This document shows positions 43,185 through 51,840 of a stretch of 64,000 nt of DNA, in pieces. The translations under genes and the position numbers were made by a program. The stretch's first letter is position 1, and the number at the start of each line of letters is the position of its first letter. Below the pieces are notes generated by a model. The model was not told the origin of the DNA, did no database searches, and worked only from the letters and a program-made list of their open reading frames with translations. Source of the stretch: Parapedobacter tibetensis (GTDB taxonomy: Bacteria; Bacteroidota; Bacteroidia; Sphingobacteriales; Sphingobacteriaceae); assembly GCF_024643205.1 (NCBI RefSeq), contig NZ_JAMKQJ010000013.1:128928-192927 (forward strand). Reading direction: 5' to 3'.

Positions 43185-44130
43185 TTGCCCATTTCTTTTG
43201 AATATCAATCAAATTTTTAATGACTAACGTTATACTGGCTACTATAAATAAGCTGACTAATAAAAACATCATTTCACCTTCTGATATTTTAATTAGCAAA
43301 GCCGACACGATAACAATAAGGCTGAAAGGGACAACAGAAAGATAAAATCCACTTTTTGCTTTTAGTCCGTGCCAAATACCCAACGCATATACAATTGAAG
43401 CTATTAAAATCAATATAAGGAAAGCAATCTGATACTTGTCAAAAATCCCGATAACGATTCCTATGGTTGCATAGGTTGTGCACCCCAAAGCCACTATATT
43501 CAGAAACCAATTAGGTACGTCTACTATTTTCTTGTACTTGGAAAGTAAAATAGCGGAAACGAGTACAGCAGTATTAATGATGAAAAGCAAGGAAAAAACA
43601 AGCACTTCCGACCAATCTTTGGCGACTTGTTGCGCATATAAAATGAACGTTGCATTGATTAAAATGAGATAAAGCAACCACAAAGGGGCAAAGTTTGCAA
43701 CGAGAACCCATAACGTTACAAAGACGGTCCAAGCTAAAAAGAAGTCATACGCATTAGCTCCAGTCTGATAAATTTGTCCGAACACAGCAAACAAAACCCC
43801 CACTAAAACTGCTGCTCCTGTCAGTATAATGTTCCTGATGTTGGCATTGATTTTAGGAAGTAACGCGAGGCTTGTAATTGCAATGATTAGTCCCTCTGTT
43901 ATTCCGATTTTGGCAAACTTATGTAGATCTTCCCAATTGTAGGCAAAAAAGAAAACTATCCCCGACACCGTAAAACCGACTCCAAGCGTGATAAAAAATA
44001 GTCTAAGAAATTTTTGCCACGCCTCTTTGTCATTATATACTTTTTCCTTCAAGACACTGTCAATTCCTTGTTCAGTCAGGTTGCTGTGTCTGCTGATGAT
44101 ATGAATGTCTTCTCGTTGAATATCTTTCAT
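43174..44130 (-). CDS. DUF2157-family multi-pass membrane protein
   Basis: The 318-residue protein has an N-terminal soluble part (about 1-45; VYNDKEAWQKFLRLFF) and about eight to ten membrane helices (first near 48-68, GVGFTVSGIVFFFAYNWEDL). It leads the DUF2157-DUF4401-GDYXXLXY operon. The N-terminal motif resembles that of DUF4401, suggesting ancient duplication. Function is not known. Confidence 0.9.
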   Translation of the reverse strand: MKDIQREDIHIISRHSNLTEQGIDSVLKEKVYNDKEAWQKFLRLFFITLGVGFTVSGIVFFFAYNWEDLHKFAKIGITEGLIIAITSLALLPKINANIRNIILTGAAVLVGVLFAVFGQIYQTGANAYDFFLAWTVFVTLWVLVANFAPLWLLYLILINATFILYAQQVAKDWSEVLVFSLLFIINTAVLVSAILLSKYKKIVDVPNWFLNIVALGCTTYATIGIVIGIFDKYQIAFLILILIASIVYALGIWHGLKAKSGFYLSVVPFSLIVIVSALLIKISEGEMMFLLVSLFIVASITLVIKNLIDIQKKWANEA

Positions 44131-44432
44131 TCGAGGGTATCTGTTTTAAAATTATGCTTACGACCCACATTCGCTCACGTTCTTCACCAAATCTCTGCTT
44201 ATCCCGGGCTCAGGTCATGTTGGTTATGTTAAAGATAACCACTCAATCGGTTAAATCCAAATTCTTTAGGCTTTCAACCGATCCTTAGTAAGTTCACCGC
44301 ACCATTAACGATGCCCATGCCTTGCCTATCGGGATGACATTGATAATTCTTTCATAACCAAACGCCAAATTTAGTTTTTTTAGTCAACAACTATACTCGG
44401 TTTTTGCCCTATGAAAGCACTTCAACGGCGGC
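44131..44432. other. Intergenic, no gene seen
   Basis: Between the DUF2157 start and the PIN toxin stop there are 302 bp with no frame of family resemblance, no strong hairpin and no exact promoter box. Several short pyrimidine-rich tracts are present. Confidence 0.4.
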
Positions 44433-44846
44433 TTAGTTTAGGCCTAGAATATCCTTAAATTCGTGAATGGAAACAACATTGACAACCGGAAAATCGATTG
44501 ATTTAAGCACGTTGAAATCCTTGTCATTGGTCACCAAATAGCTAGCATTCCCTGACACAGCTAAGTCAGCAAACTTATTATCATCCGGATCACCAATAAT
44601 TAACTGCCATTTGAATGAAGGTTCAGTAAATATAACGTTTGGAGCGGCACTAAGTATATTGAGTACCAACGTGGCTGCTTTCCCGGAATATCGATCAGTG
44701 ATTTTCTCCTCATATTCGGTGAGGATTTCATTGCTTACCAACCAATCGAATTTCCCATCGGTGAATGACTGATATAGCCAATAGTATCCGCTTTGGGGCG
44801 GTATAGATGCCAATAGACAATTGGTATCGACAACTATTCGCATCAA
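44433..44846 (-). CDS. PIN-domain toxin (VapC-like ribonuclease)
   Basis: The 137-residue protein starts IVVDTNCLLASI with the first catalytic aspartate at 7. Later acids lie in EILTEYEEKI, GDPDDNKFADLAV and LVTNDKDFNVL, the PIN pattern. It would cleave RNA unless bound by the antitoxin encoded immediately upstream, with which it overlaps by 4 bp (ATGA). Confidence 0.88.
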   Translation of the reverse strand: MMRIVVDTNCLLASIPPQSGYYWLYQSFTDGKFDWLVSNEILTEYEEKITDRYSGKAATLVLNILSAAPNVIFTEPSFKWQLIIGDPDDNKFADLAVSGNASYLVTNDKDFNVLKSIDFPVVNVVSIHEFKDILGLN

Positions 44847-45061
44847 CTTTCATCATTAAGCATCCTATCGAAATCAGCTTGGGTATATCCCTTCTTTGCC
44901 ACCACACGATTGGCCTCCTTTTTCAACAACTTATCGTAATGTTTCACCAAAACACTCTTTAATTCGATGACATCCCTATCGGACATCGGCCGGTTAAACA
45001 TCCTCAATAAGGAAATCTGCAAAGCATTTAACTCCGTGTGTGAATTTGAAATTACTGCCAT
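44843..45061 (-). CDS. Antitoxin of the PIN toxin
   Basis: The protein has 72 residues from the ATG at 45061 (MAVISNSHTELNALQ). An ATG at 45082 lies over the -7 box (TATTTTTG, 45080-45087 on the minus strand), so the shorter start is better. It has a helical body SDRDVIELKSVLVKHYDKLLKKEANRV and an exposed tail DFDRMLNDES. Binds and neutralises the toxin and represses the operon (by family analogy). Confidence 0.8.
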   Translation of the reverse strand: MAVISNSHTELNALQISLLRMFNRPMSDRDVIELKSVLVKHYDKLLKKEANRVVAKKGYTQADFDRMLNDES

Positions 45062-45389
45062 TTTGATACCTCTAAAACACAAAAATACGAAAAAATTAAA
45101 TTAGAATCCGAATGTCCGAGGAAGCTCTCGACATACGCATAGCTCAGTTGTTCCATTCGATGCCCTATTCATTCAAATTATTAAAGAAAATTTGTAGTTT
45201 TGTGCCCATGAGAATGACTGTAATGTTATAAAATCCTGTCTAGCTTAGTTTCCAGGCGTTGCACTATTTATATCCCCCTTAGTGCATAGATTCTCATTAT
45301 ACAAATTTTATCGTTAGTTAATTAAATCAAACCCGTTGTCCGAAGCAGGTTTATTATGCTTCGTTGTTTAACAAAAAAATAGAAATATT
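45062..45389 (+). promoter_or_regulatory. Intergenic with probable promoters for the flanking genes
   Basis: Rightward, TAGTTTTG at 45195-45202 is an exact -7 box; TTC takes the place of TTG 20 bases upstream. This would give the oxygenase gene at 45390 a leader of about 180 bases. Leftward, TATTTTTG at 45080-45087 serves the antitoxin. No coding frame is seen in the rest. Confidence 0.45.
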
Positions 45390-46169
45390 ATGTCGGATAT
45401 ACTAAGAAAAGAGGAAATAGAACAGTTTATTCTTAACGGTTTTGTTCGCATTGATAATGCATTTCCTAGGGAAATTGCAGAGGCTGCTGTAGCTATTCTA
45501 TGGAATGACCTTCCCTGCGACAGGTCAAAACCGAGTACCTGGACAGAACCCGTTATTCGTTTAGGAATGTATTCACAACAGCCTTTTTTTGACGCTGTAA
45601 ATAACCCCAAATTACATTTGGTCTTCAATCAATTGATAGGGACGGATAGATGGCTTCCATGTGGAAGTGTTGGAACCTTTCCGGTCAGGTTTCCTTCTGA
45701 TAAAGAACCGAATGATACCGGCAAACACGTCGATGCAAGTTTTCCCGGAAAAGATCCGTCCATTGAATGGAGGATTAATGTCAAGTCAAAAGGACGAGCA
45801 TTGTTAATGTTAATACTTTATTCGGATGTTTCTGAAGCAGATGCGCCTACCATCATTTACAAAGGGTCGCATATTGATGTGGCCAAACTATTGCATCCAG
45901 AAGGAGAAAACGGGCTTTCGTTTATGGAACTTGCTGGCAAGTTGGATACACTACCTCAACGTGATAAAGTGACCGCAACAGGCAAGGCAGGCACCATTTA
46001 TTTGTGTCATCCTTTTCTGGTTCATTCAGCTCAGGCACACCGCGGAAAAACACCCAAATTTATGGCTCAACCTCCGTTGTTGTTGCGAAACGAATTGACA
46101 ATTTCTGATTCAGAAATCGGTTATGCTCCTGTAGAGGAGGCTATACGGATGGCTTTGACGGATGAATAA
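45390..46169 (+). CDS. Phytanoyl-CoA dioxygenase-like 2-oxoglutarate/Fe(II) oxygenase
   Basis: The 259-residue protein has the iron ligands H113-x-D115 (GKHVDAS) and H212 (LVHSAQAHRG) with R218 after it. GFVRIDNAFPREIAEAAVAILW near the start and APTIIYKGSHIDVAKLL in the middle complete the fold. It differs clearly from the PhyH protein at 16054 and stands alone between its own leader and a strong terminator. Substrate unknown. Confidence 0.85.
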   Translation: MSDILRKEEIEQFILNGFVRIDNAFPREIAEAAVAILWNDLPCDRSKPSTWTEPVIRLGMYSQQPFFDAVNNPKLHLVFNQLIGTDRWLPCGSVGTFPVRFPSDKEPNDTGKHVDASFPGKDPSIEWRINVKSKGRALLMLILYSDVSEADAPTIIYKGSHIDVAKLLHPEGENGLSFMELAGKLDTLPQRDKVTATGKAGTIYLCHPFLVHSAQAHRGKTPKFMAQPPLLLRNELTISDSEIGYAPVEEAIRMALTDE

Positions 46170-46191
46170 GAATAAGAGCAAATTTCCATTT

Positions 46192-46221
46192 AAAAAGAGG
46201 TTATCGGATAGCCTCTTTTTT
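46192..46221 (+). terminator. Rho-independent terminator of the oxygenase gene
   Basis: Stem AAAAAGAGG-TTAT (46192-46204) pairs with ATAG-CCTCTTTTT (46208-46220) around a CGG loop, directly followed by T/A-rich DNA. It starts 23 bp after the stop. Confidence 0.85.
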
Positions 46222-46329
46222 AGGGTTGCATACGGCATCTGGAGACGAATATTTGGCCATACTCGTCAATTAGTTTCTTAGTCTCCATTCCAAACGCTCG
46301 ACATACTTCAATTCCGGACATTCGCTTAC

Positions 46330-46773
46330 CTAAAATACCACCATTTGCCCCAGGTGATGCTCCAAGTGCGCCACATAGTCGTCAATCAGGAAATTCAGCG
46401 TCACCACGCCGCCGTCCCTCATCCTACAGGTACATTGCAAGTTTTCGTTCGGTATGTGACTCAGCAGGATTGCCAAATACCTGTTGTAACTGGCCCAAAA
46501 GGCTATCAGTTGCTCCTTTGGCACTTGTTGATGACGGCTATATGCAACCCAATTATCTTGGTCATACCAAATCGATGGGCAATCTTCAAATTGCACACGG
46601 ACAAACCGTTGGTGATTGTTTGTTGCGCTATCAATCAAATGGCCAAGTATTTCCTTCTTACTCCATTTCTCGGGCGATGGTTTAGTGGAAAACTCTTCCT
46701 CGCTGATTTCGTGCAATAGCTGTGGGATAATGTCACACAAGTATTCAAGCCTATTTATCGCATCGTTGATCAT
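46330..46773 (-). CDS. DinB-like four-helix-bundle protein
   Basis: The 147-residue protein has the DinB pattern of metal histidines: EKWSKKEILGHLIDSATNNHQRF (about 35-57) and the C-terminal helix DDYVAHLEHHLGQM. DinB-type proteins are metal-dependent hydrolases or thiol transferases; the reaction is unknown here. Divergent from the OsmC gene by about 200 bp. Confidence 0.88.
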   Translation of the reverse strand: MINDAINRLEYLCDIIPQLLHEISEEEFSTKPSPEKWSKKEILGHLIDSATNNHQRFVRVQFEDCPSIWYDQDNWVAYSRHQQVPKEQLIAFWASYNRYLAILLSHIPNENLQCTCRMRDGGVVTLNFLIDDYVAHLEHHLGQMVVF

Positions 46774-46981
46774 ATGTATCGTTTACCTTGCACTAAGGTA
46801 ATGCTTTTTCACCTTTCATGTAGTCTTATTTTCGGGATGTGATAAACGATATCAAGAAAATCAACTAAGGACATTGATTTCACCATTTCGCTTCATACAA
46901 TTTTTTTTTCACCACTTTATCATCTTTGCGATGTTTAAATTTGTCAGCTGATACGCTATGGATTAGATAATTAAAACAACT

Positions 46982-47458
46982 ATGAACAGACAACATATTT
47001 ATCGGCTGACTGTTGAATGGACAGGAAATACCGGTAACGGAACGCAAAACTATTATTCGTACAAACGCAACCATACGGTGCAGATCCCCAACAAAGTGGA
47101 TATACATTGCTCTTCAGACGCGGCTTTCAGGGGAGACAAAACAAAGCATAATCCCGAAGAATTATTTTTAGCATCGATTGCAACGTGCCACATGCTTTGG
47201 TATTTGCATTTATGCACAGATGCGGGAATTATAGTTGTTGACTATAAAGATAATGCAACAGGAATTATGCAGGAAACGGAAAATGGTGGCGGGCACTTTA
47301 CGGAAGTAACATTACATCCTGTTGTTATTATAGGCGAGCATGCAATGATTAGCAAGGCGGATGAATTGCACAAAAAGGCAAACGAACTTTGTTTTATTGC
47401 AAACTCTTGTAATTTTCCAATTTACCATAATCCGACCTGCAAGACAAGCAATGCTTGA
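46982..47458 (+). CDS. OsmC/Ohr-family protein
   Basis: The 158-residue protein has the family blocks GDKTKHNPEELFLASIATCHMLWYLHLC (catalytic Cys near 70 and a second Cys eight residues later), followed by a helix and LHPVVIIGEHAMISKADELHKKANELCFIANS. OsmC/Ohr proteins reduce organic hydroperoxides with two cysteines; here the spacing of the second Cys is unlike Ohr, so the YhfA-type subgroup fits better. Confidence 0.85.
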   Translation: MNRQHIYRLTVEWTGNTGNGTQNYYSYKRNHTVQIPNKVDIHCSSDAAFRGDKTKHNPEELFLASIATCHMLWYLHLCTDAGIIVVDYKDNATGIMQETENGGGHFTEVTLHPVVIIGEHAMISKADELHKKANELCFIANSCNFPIYHNPTCKTSNA

Positions 47459-47829
47459 AAATAAGCCAAATTGCAAAACTGCGGTAAACTATCACAAAAT
47501 GAAAACAGCGTAAATCAACAAATAAAATTGTAACCCTCCTTATTTTCAGACCGTAGGTTAGGCGAAAAATGGAAACTGGGTTTATTCACTGATAACGTGT
47601 TCAAAACGCACCAATAGTCGGATGAACTTTACAGTCTGACCACCCTTAATATAACTGATACGAAAGGGTATGGTGATATAGCTAAGGAACAAGCTATCTT
47701 ATTAGTTCCTGCCTGTCTATCAAGGAAATAAGGATTCATTTATTAGATAAAGTCCCCGCTTACTAAAAAAAATCATGGAGGTGTAATGTTCTTTGAATTT
47801 AGCCACTAAATAAGGAAAAGAACAGAATT
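47459..47829 (+). other. Intergenic with a possible receptor C-terminus relic
   Basis: Within this 371-bp stretch, 47552-47731 stays open for 59 codons except one TAG: GEKWKLGLFTDNVFKTHQ, stop, SDELYSLTTLNITDTKGYGD, then a TAA. The first part has the rhythm of the last strands of an outer-membrane receptor. The match is weak and no upstream part is present. The remainder shows no gene. Confidence 0.3.
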
Positions 47830-49209
47830 ATGAAGAAACTAATCTTACTTATGGTGCTGATTCCTTGCCTATCGCAAGCTCAGGACATCACCGGAAAATG
47901 GAACGGAATGCTTAACGCGCAGGGAATGGAACTGAGGTTGGTATTTCATATCTCCAGAGAAGATTCAACTTATGAGGCTAAAATGGATAGCCCTGATCAA
48001 AAAGCTTTTGGAATTCAGGCAAGTGCTATAAATTTTGAAAATTCAACTTTAACTATTGAAATAGCCAAATTGGGTGTCCGGTATCAGGGGCAGTATGGAT
48101 CAGATGGCATAGAAGGCTTTTTTTATCAGTCAGGGCAGTCCTTCCCGCTCAACCTTACCAGAAATCTGATCGAAAAGAAGGCTCTTTTTCGACCGCAAGA
48201 ACCTAAGAAGCCATACCCATACTTCAGTGAAGAGGTGAAGTTTCCCAGCGAAGGAGGTAAAATAGAGTTGGCGGGAACCCTGACGTTGCCCGATGGCAAG
48301 AAAAAATTTCCTGCGTCTATTTTGATAACAGGATCCGGGCCTCAGAACAGGGATGAAGAATTTATGACGCATAAGCCGTTCCTGGTATTGGCCGATCACT
48401 TGACAAAAAATGGAATAGCTGTCCTTCGTTATGATGACCGTGGCTTTGCTCAATCAACCGGAAACCATGGGAGTGCAACTTCAGCAGATTTCGCCAATGA
48501 TGTGAGAGCAGCTATCGCCTATCTTAAAACAAGAAAGGAGATTGACAAAAGGCGCATCGGACTGGTCGGACACAGCGAGGGAGGATTGATAGCTCCTATA
48601 GTGGCTACCGATACTGAAGTCGCATTCATCGTACTGTTAGCAGCACCTGGAGTTTCTGGCAGTCAGATACTACTCAAACAAGTAGAGTCGGTCACCAGAT
48701 CTCAAGGACTGGATGAAGAGAGCGTTCAAAGAGAATTGAGAACAAGTCGGGGTATTTTTGAATTATTTAGTCAATATGGAGAAGATGAATCATTTGAAAC
48801 CAGGCTGAAAGAATATCTAAATGATGTGATATCAAATAATAACATGATCCCTGAAGGAATGGATGAAGAGGAATTCATTAAAATGCAGGTTTCGCAATTC
48901 AGAAGACCTTGGATGAGGTACTTTTTAAAGTACGATCCCGTGAATTCATTGAAAAGTATAAAATGTCCCGTGCTTGCACTCAATGGAGGAAAAGATGCGC
49001 AAGTGGCGCCAGAAAATTTGGCAGTCATAGAAAAAGCCATCAGGCTTGGAGGGAATGACAATGTAACGGTAAAAGAATTTCCGGACATGAATCATTTATT
49101 CCAAACCTGCAAAACGGGGGCAATGGACGAATACGCAACCATCGAGCAAACAATAGACCCGTTAGTGCTTGAGGAAATTTCTGGTTGGGTGCTAAAACAA
49201 ACAAAGTGA
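47830..49209 (+). CDS. Secreted alpha/beta hydrolase with N-terminal beta domain (module 2)
   Basis: The 459-residue protein has a signal peptide (about 1-17), then a beta-rich domain (about 18-110; ITGKWNGMLNAQGMELRLVFHIS, MDSPDQKAFGI) very like the N-terminus of the S9 peptidase at 5245. The hydrolase core has nucleophile S249 in GHSEGG, with D in NGGKDAQV and H in FPDMNHLFQ. It resembles EstD/YtaP-type esterases of the S9-like group. It is the first gene of the second hydrolase-sigma-membrane protein module; its stop overlaps the GTG start of the sigma gene. Confidence 0.9.
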   Translation: MKKLILLMVLIPCLSQAQDITGKWNGMLNAQGMELRLVFHISREDSTYEAKMDSPDQKAFGIQASAINFENSTLTIEIAKLGVRYQGQYGSDGIEGFFYQSGQSFPLNLTRNLIEKKALFRPQEPKKPYPYFSEEVKFPSEGGKIELAGTLTLPDGKKKFPASILITGSGPQNRDEEFMTHKPFLVLADHLTKNGIAVLRYDDRGFAQSTGNHGSATSADFANDVRAAIAYLKTRKEIDKRRIGLVGHSEGGLIAPIVATDTEVAFIVLLAAPGVSGSQILLKQVESVTRSQGLDEESVQRELRTSRGIFELFSQYGEDESFETRLKEYLNDVISNNNMIPEGMDEEEFIKMQVSQFRRPWMRYFLKYDPVNSLKSIKCPVLALNGGKDAQVAPENLAVIEKAIRLGGNDNVTVKEFPDMNHLFQTCKTGAMDEYATIEQTIDPLVLEEISGWVLKQTK

Positions 49210-49700
49210 GTAACGATTTTTACCAGACATCGATTTTACCCTTTGCAGCAATCATCATCAAGATCTGCAGGGCATATACCAATTCTCAGGAAGATTTTGA
49301 GGACTACTACCAAGAGGTTTGTCTGCAAATTTGGAGAAGCAAAGATAATTTCCGCGAGCAATGCAAATGGTCAACATGGGTTTATCGTATTTCTCTAAAC
49401 GTGTGCCTGACGCTACTCAAAAAATCGAAAGGCAATGGACAAACGTATTTCACTTCGGATGTTTTACCTGATGTGATAATAACTGAAAACAGGGCCTTTG
49501 AAGACGAGTCTCTGAACCAATTGTATGTGGCAATCAGGCACTTGTCAGAAGTCGACAGGGCATTGATCCTCCTGTATTTGGAAGAAAAATCTTATCAGGA
49601 AATTGCCGATATCCTTGGTACAAATGCGAATAACATTGGTGTCCGTGTGAACAGAATTAAAGAACGTTTAAAAAAAATACTCGATGAAAAATTCAATTGA
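49206..49700 (+). CDS. ECF sigma-70 factor (module 2)
   Basis: The protein has 164 residues from GTG at 49206, which overlaps the hydrolase stop (GTGA). An ATG at 49185 is in frame but would lie inside the hydrolase end, so I prefer the GTG. Region 2 (about 8-75; FAAIIIKICRAYTNSQEDFEDYYQEVCLQIW, CKWSTWVYRISLNV) and region 4 (about 105-160; LSEVDRALILLYLEEKSYQEIADILGTNANNIGVRVNRIKERL) are complete. Overlaps the next gene by 17 bp. Confidence 0.9.
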   Translation: MSNDFYQTSILPFAAIIIKICRAYTNSQEDFEDYYQEVCLQIWRSKDNFREQCKWSTWVYRISLNVCLTLLKKSKGNGQTYFTSDVLPDVIITENRAFEDESLNQLYVAIRHLSEVDRALILLYLEEKSYQEIADILGTNANNIGVRVNRIKERLKKILDEKFN

Positions 49701-50328
49701 AGTAATTTGGAAAGAAGGCTTTTTGAATGAAAAGAGCTTAGTTGCTCCGAAAATTAATGACTTGTACAACCAAAAATCAAAGCACCTGGTTGACAAGATG
49801 AAAAGGATGTTCAAGGTCAACTTAATTGTTATTGTCATCATGGCAATTCTTTTCCTCATTATATATTATTTCCTGGATGCCATTTGGCAGGGAGCTGCCG
49901 TATCTGTACTGCTTCTTCTTACGGCATGGTACAGCATACGGCAAAAGCGAAGCATCAAAACACTGGATCACGGAGCAACCAGTCTTGACTATCTCAAGTC
50001 GTTCGATCGAAGTATTAAAGATGCCCTCTCGGAGGATGAGAAAATATTACGTTTTACTTACCCACTCTATTTTCTAATTGCCATGAGTACTATATGGTCT
50101 GCATGGAATAAAGGCCCAATAACCTCGAAAATGTATCAAAAATACCCGGACGTAATATTTATTGGGAGTGTTCCATTATTTGCATGGATCATCGCGGGAG
50201 TGGCAACCCTGCTGATGTTCTATTTTTCCGACAGAATCTATAGATGGGATGTAGGTTTGATATACGGAAGGGTATTCCGGAAACTGGAAGAAACAATTGC
50301 TGAGATGGAAAAGTTGAAACAGGGATAG
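49684..50328 (+). CDS. Membrane protein of sigma module 2 (candidate anti-sigma)
   Basis: The 214-residue protein has a soluble N-terminal part (about 1-40), a membrane hairpin (about 45-85; VNLIVIVIMAILFLIIYYFL), a cytoplasmic loop (about 90-125; LDHGATSLDYLKSFDRSIKDALSEDEK) and a second hairpin (about 130-185), then a short coiled tail. Its start lies 17 bp inside the sigma gene, which ensures stoichiometric translation as for sigma/anti-sigma pairs. No known anti-sigma motif is present. Confidence 0.7.
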   Translation: MKNSIEVIWKEGFLNEKSLVAPKINDLYNQKSKHLVDKMKRMFKVNLIVIVIMAILFLIIYYFLDAIWQGAAVSVLLLLTAWYSIRQKRSIKTLDHGATSLDYLKSFDRSIKDALSEDEKILRFTYPLYFLIAMSTIWSAWNKGPITSKMYQKYPDVIFIGSVPLFAWIIAGVATLLMFYFSDRIYRWDVGLIYGRVFRKLEETIAEMEKLKQG

Positions 50329-50449
50329 TAAAACGCTAAAATTGAGTCTTAACAAACCTACGGTGAGTGGACAGTGAATCGTTCCCAAACCCGTACTACA
50401 TTTATACTTTACCGTTATGTGCAACCAAAGCACATTCCACTAAATTAAA

Positions 50450-50950
50450 ATGACTATGACAGAATATCAAGCAAAATCAAACCAGTCTTCATCTTTTGAT
50501 GTGACAAAAGACGACAAATTAATTGGGAAACTTTCTTACAAAAGCTGGTTTAAATTTAATGCAGTAATAGAAATTGCAAATAATTCAAACTACCAAGTTG
50601 AGCCGAAAGGTTTTTGGGGAACAACAATTGAACTCAAGGACGGAGAAAAGGTACTACTAAAATTCAAAATGAATTGGAATGGAGAAATTGTCGTACAAAC
50701 TTATTTTAACGACATTGAGAAAGGTTATATTTTTAAATATAGCGGTGTTTTTAAAGCATCATTTATACTTATAGACCAAGAAGGAACTGAACTTTTAGTT
50801 ATGAAACCGCATCTGAAATGGACCAAAATGAATTATGAATATCAGATAACAACATCTGACACTTTTAAGACTTTTTCTAATAAAGAAATATTATTGATGA
50901 CTTCAATACACTGTGCAAATTACTATATGTCAATGATGGTGGCGCAATAG
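50450..50950 (+). CDS. Hypothetical protein (possibly LURP/tubby-like beta fold)
   Basis: The 166-residue soluble protein alternates strands and short turns (SSSFDVTKDDKLIGKLSYKSWFKFNAVIEI, FKMNWNGEIVVQTYFND, FKYSGVFKASFILIDQEGTELLVMKPHLKW) and ends with a helix (LLMTSIHCANYYMSMMV). That layout recalls LURP-one/tubby C-terminal folds, which bind lipids, but the resemblance is only in pattern. It is AT-rich and stands alone. Confidence 0.65.
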   Translation: MTMTEYQAKSNQSSSFDVTKDDKLIGKLSYKSWFKFNAVIEIANNSNYQVEPKGFWGTTIELKDGEKVLLKFKMNWNGEIVVQTYFNDIEKGYIFKYSGVFKASFILIDQEGTELLVMKPHLKWTKMNYEYQITTSDTFKTFSNKEILLMTSIHCANYYMSMMVAQ

Positions 50951-51032
50951 TATCAGGAGCGTCAACTATTCTTTATAAGCTACTTTAGGAATTATCGAAC
51001 TTTTTAAAAAAAAGTAACAGAATAAACCCTGA

Positions 51033-51116
51033 TTTATTAAGTTGAGCAGGTTTGACGGGCTTTCCCAAAAAGAAATTGCTGCGTCGATGGATATATCCGA
51101 GAATACAGTTAAAACA
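51033..51116 (+). pseudogene. Relic of an ECF sigma factor region 4
   Basis: About 28 codons read LSRFDGLSQKEIAASMDISENTVKT, the helix-turn-helix of sigma region 4 (GLSxKEIAxxMxISxxTVK). Nothing of region 2 is present upstream and the frame then runs into unrelated sequence and the end of the DHFR-like gene. Confidence 0.6.
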
Positions 51117-51144
51117 GTTCCCGTTACACTACCAGATCGTGATA

Positions 51145-51717
51145 TCACTTCACTGTTTTCCCGTTATTGGCTTCATAATTCAATAATACAACACCTCCCG
51201 ATGACTTTGTTATGTCTACCAACTTCAAACCCACTCGCTGTTTTATATTTTGAAATAGCGGTTTGCCTGAACCTAAAAGGACAGGGTGCACGGCCAGTCT
51301 GTAAACATCTATCAAGCCGAGATTTATAAATGTCGTTGTCAATTTTCCTCCACCGTATAACCAAATGTTTTCTCCGGGCTCCTGTAAAATCTGTTCGACG
51401 TTTTCCTTAATATTTGAGTCGATGGTTGTAACGCCATTTTCATATCGTTTGGTTGTCGAAAAAACGTATTTCTTCTTGCTGTGAAGTGATTTATACGCCT
51501 CCTTTAACTTAGCACCTGCGTTTTCATCCGGTTGATAATTTCCCCATAGATCGTAACTTATTCTACCGTAGAATATTGCGTCTATCCCGATAAGTATATC
51601 ATTTATGATATCACCGAAATCAACATCTTCGTCACCGAGGAGCCAATCAATCTCACCATTTGGCCCTTCAATGAACCCATCAAGCGATATTGCTAAATCT
51701 AAAATAATCTTTCTCAT
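51145..51717 (-). CDS. Dihydrofolate reductase-family protein (RibD C-terminal fold)
   Basis: The protein has 190 residues from the ATG at 51717 (MRKIILDLAISLDGFIEG); an upstream ATG adds eleven residues before this standard start. Blocks: AISLDGFIEGPNGEIDWLL, IDAIFYGRISYDLWGNY, IWLYGGGKLTTTFINLGLIDVYRLAVHPVLLGSGKPLF. Reductase activity with NADPH is expected; the substrate is not DHF in most members. Confidence 0.88.
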   Translation of the reverse strand: MRKIILDLAISLDGFIEGPNGEIDWLLGDEDVDFGDIINDILIGIDAIFYGRISYDLWGNYQPDENAGAKLKEAYKSLHSKKKYVFSTTKRYENGVTTIDSNIKENVEQILQEPGENIWLYGGGKLTTTFINLGLIDVYRLAVHPVLLGSGKPLFQNIKQRVGLKLVDITKSSGGVVLLNYEANNGKTVK

Positions 51718-51840
51718 AGTGTTGTGGTTTACCTCCGCGAAATTAATCAATTATTGTAGTAACGCTCTCCTTGGCTGTGCGCTAAAGGTTAAGCTGGTTC
51801 AACACGTTTACGACCACGCCGATAATTTGTTTCGGTTCCA

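Noticed and set aside
51042..51329. 95-codon plus-strand ORF as an intact gene
   Set aside because: Only the first ~25 codons match sigma region 4; the rest is antisense to the DHFR-like gene.
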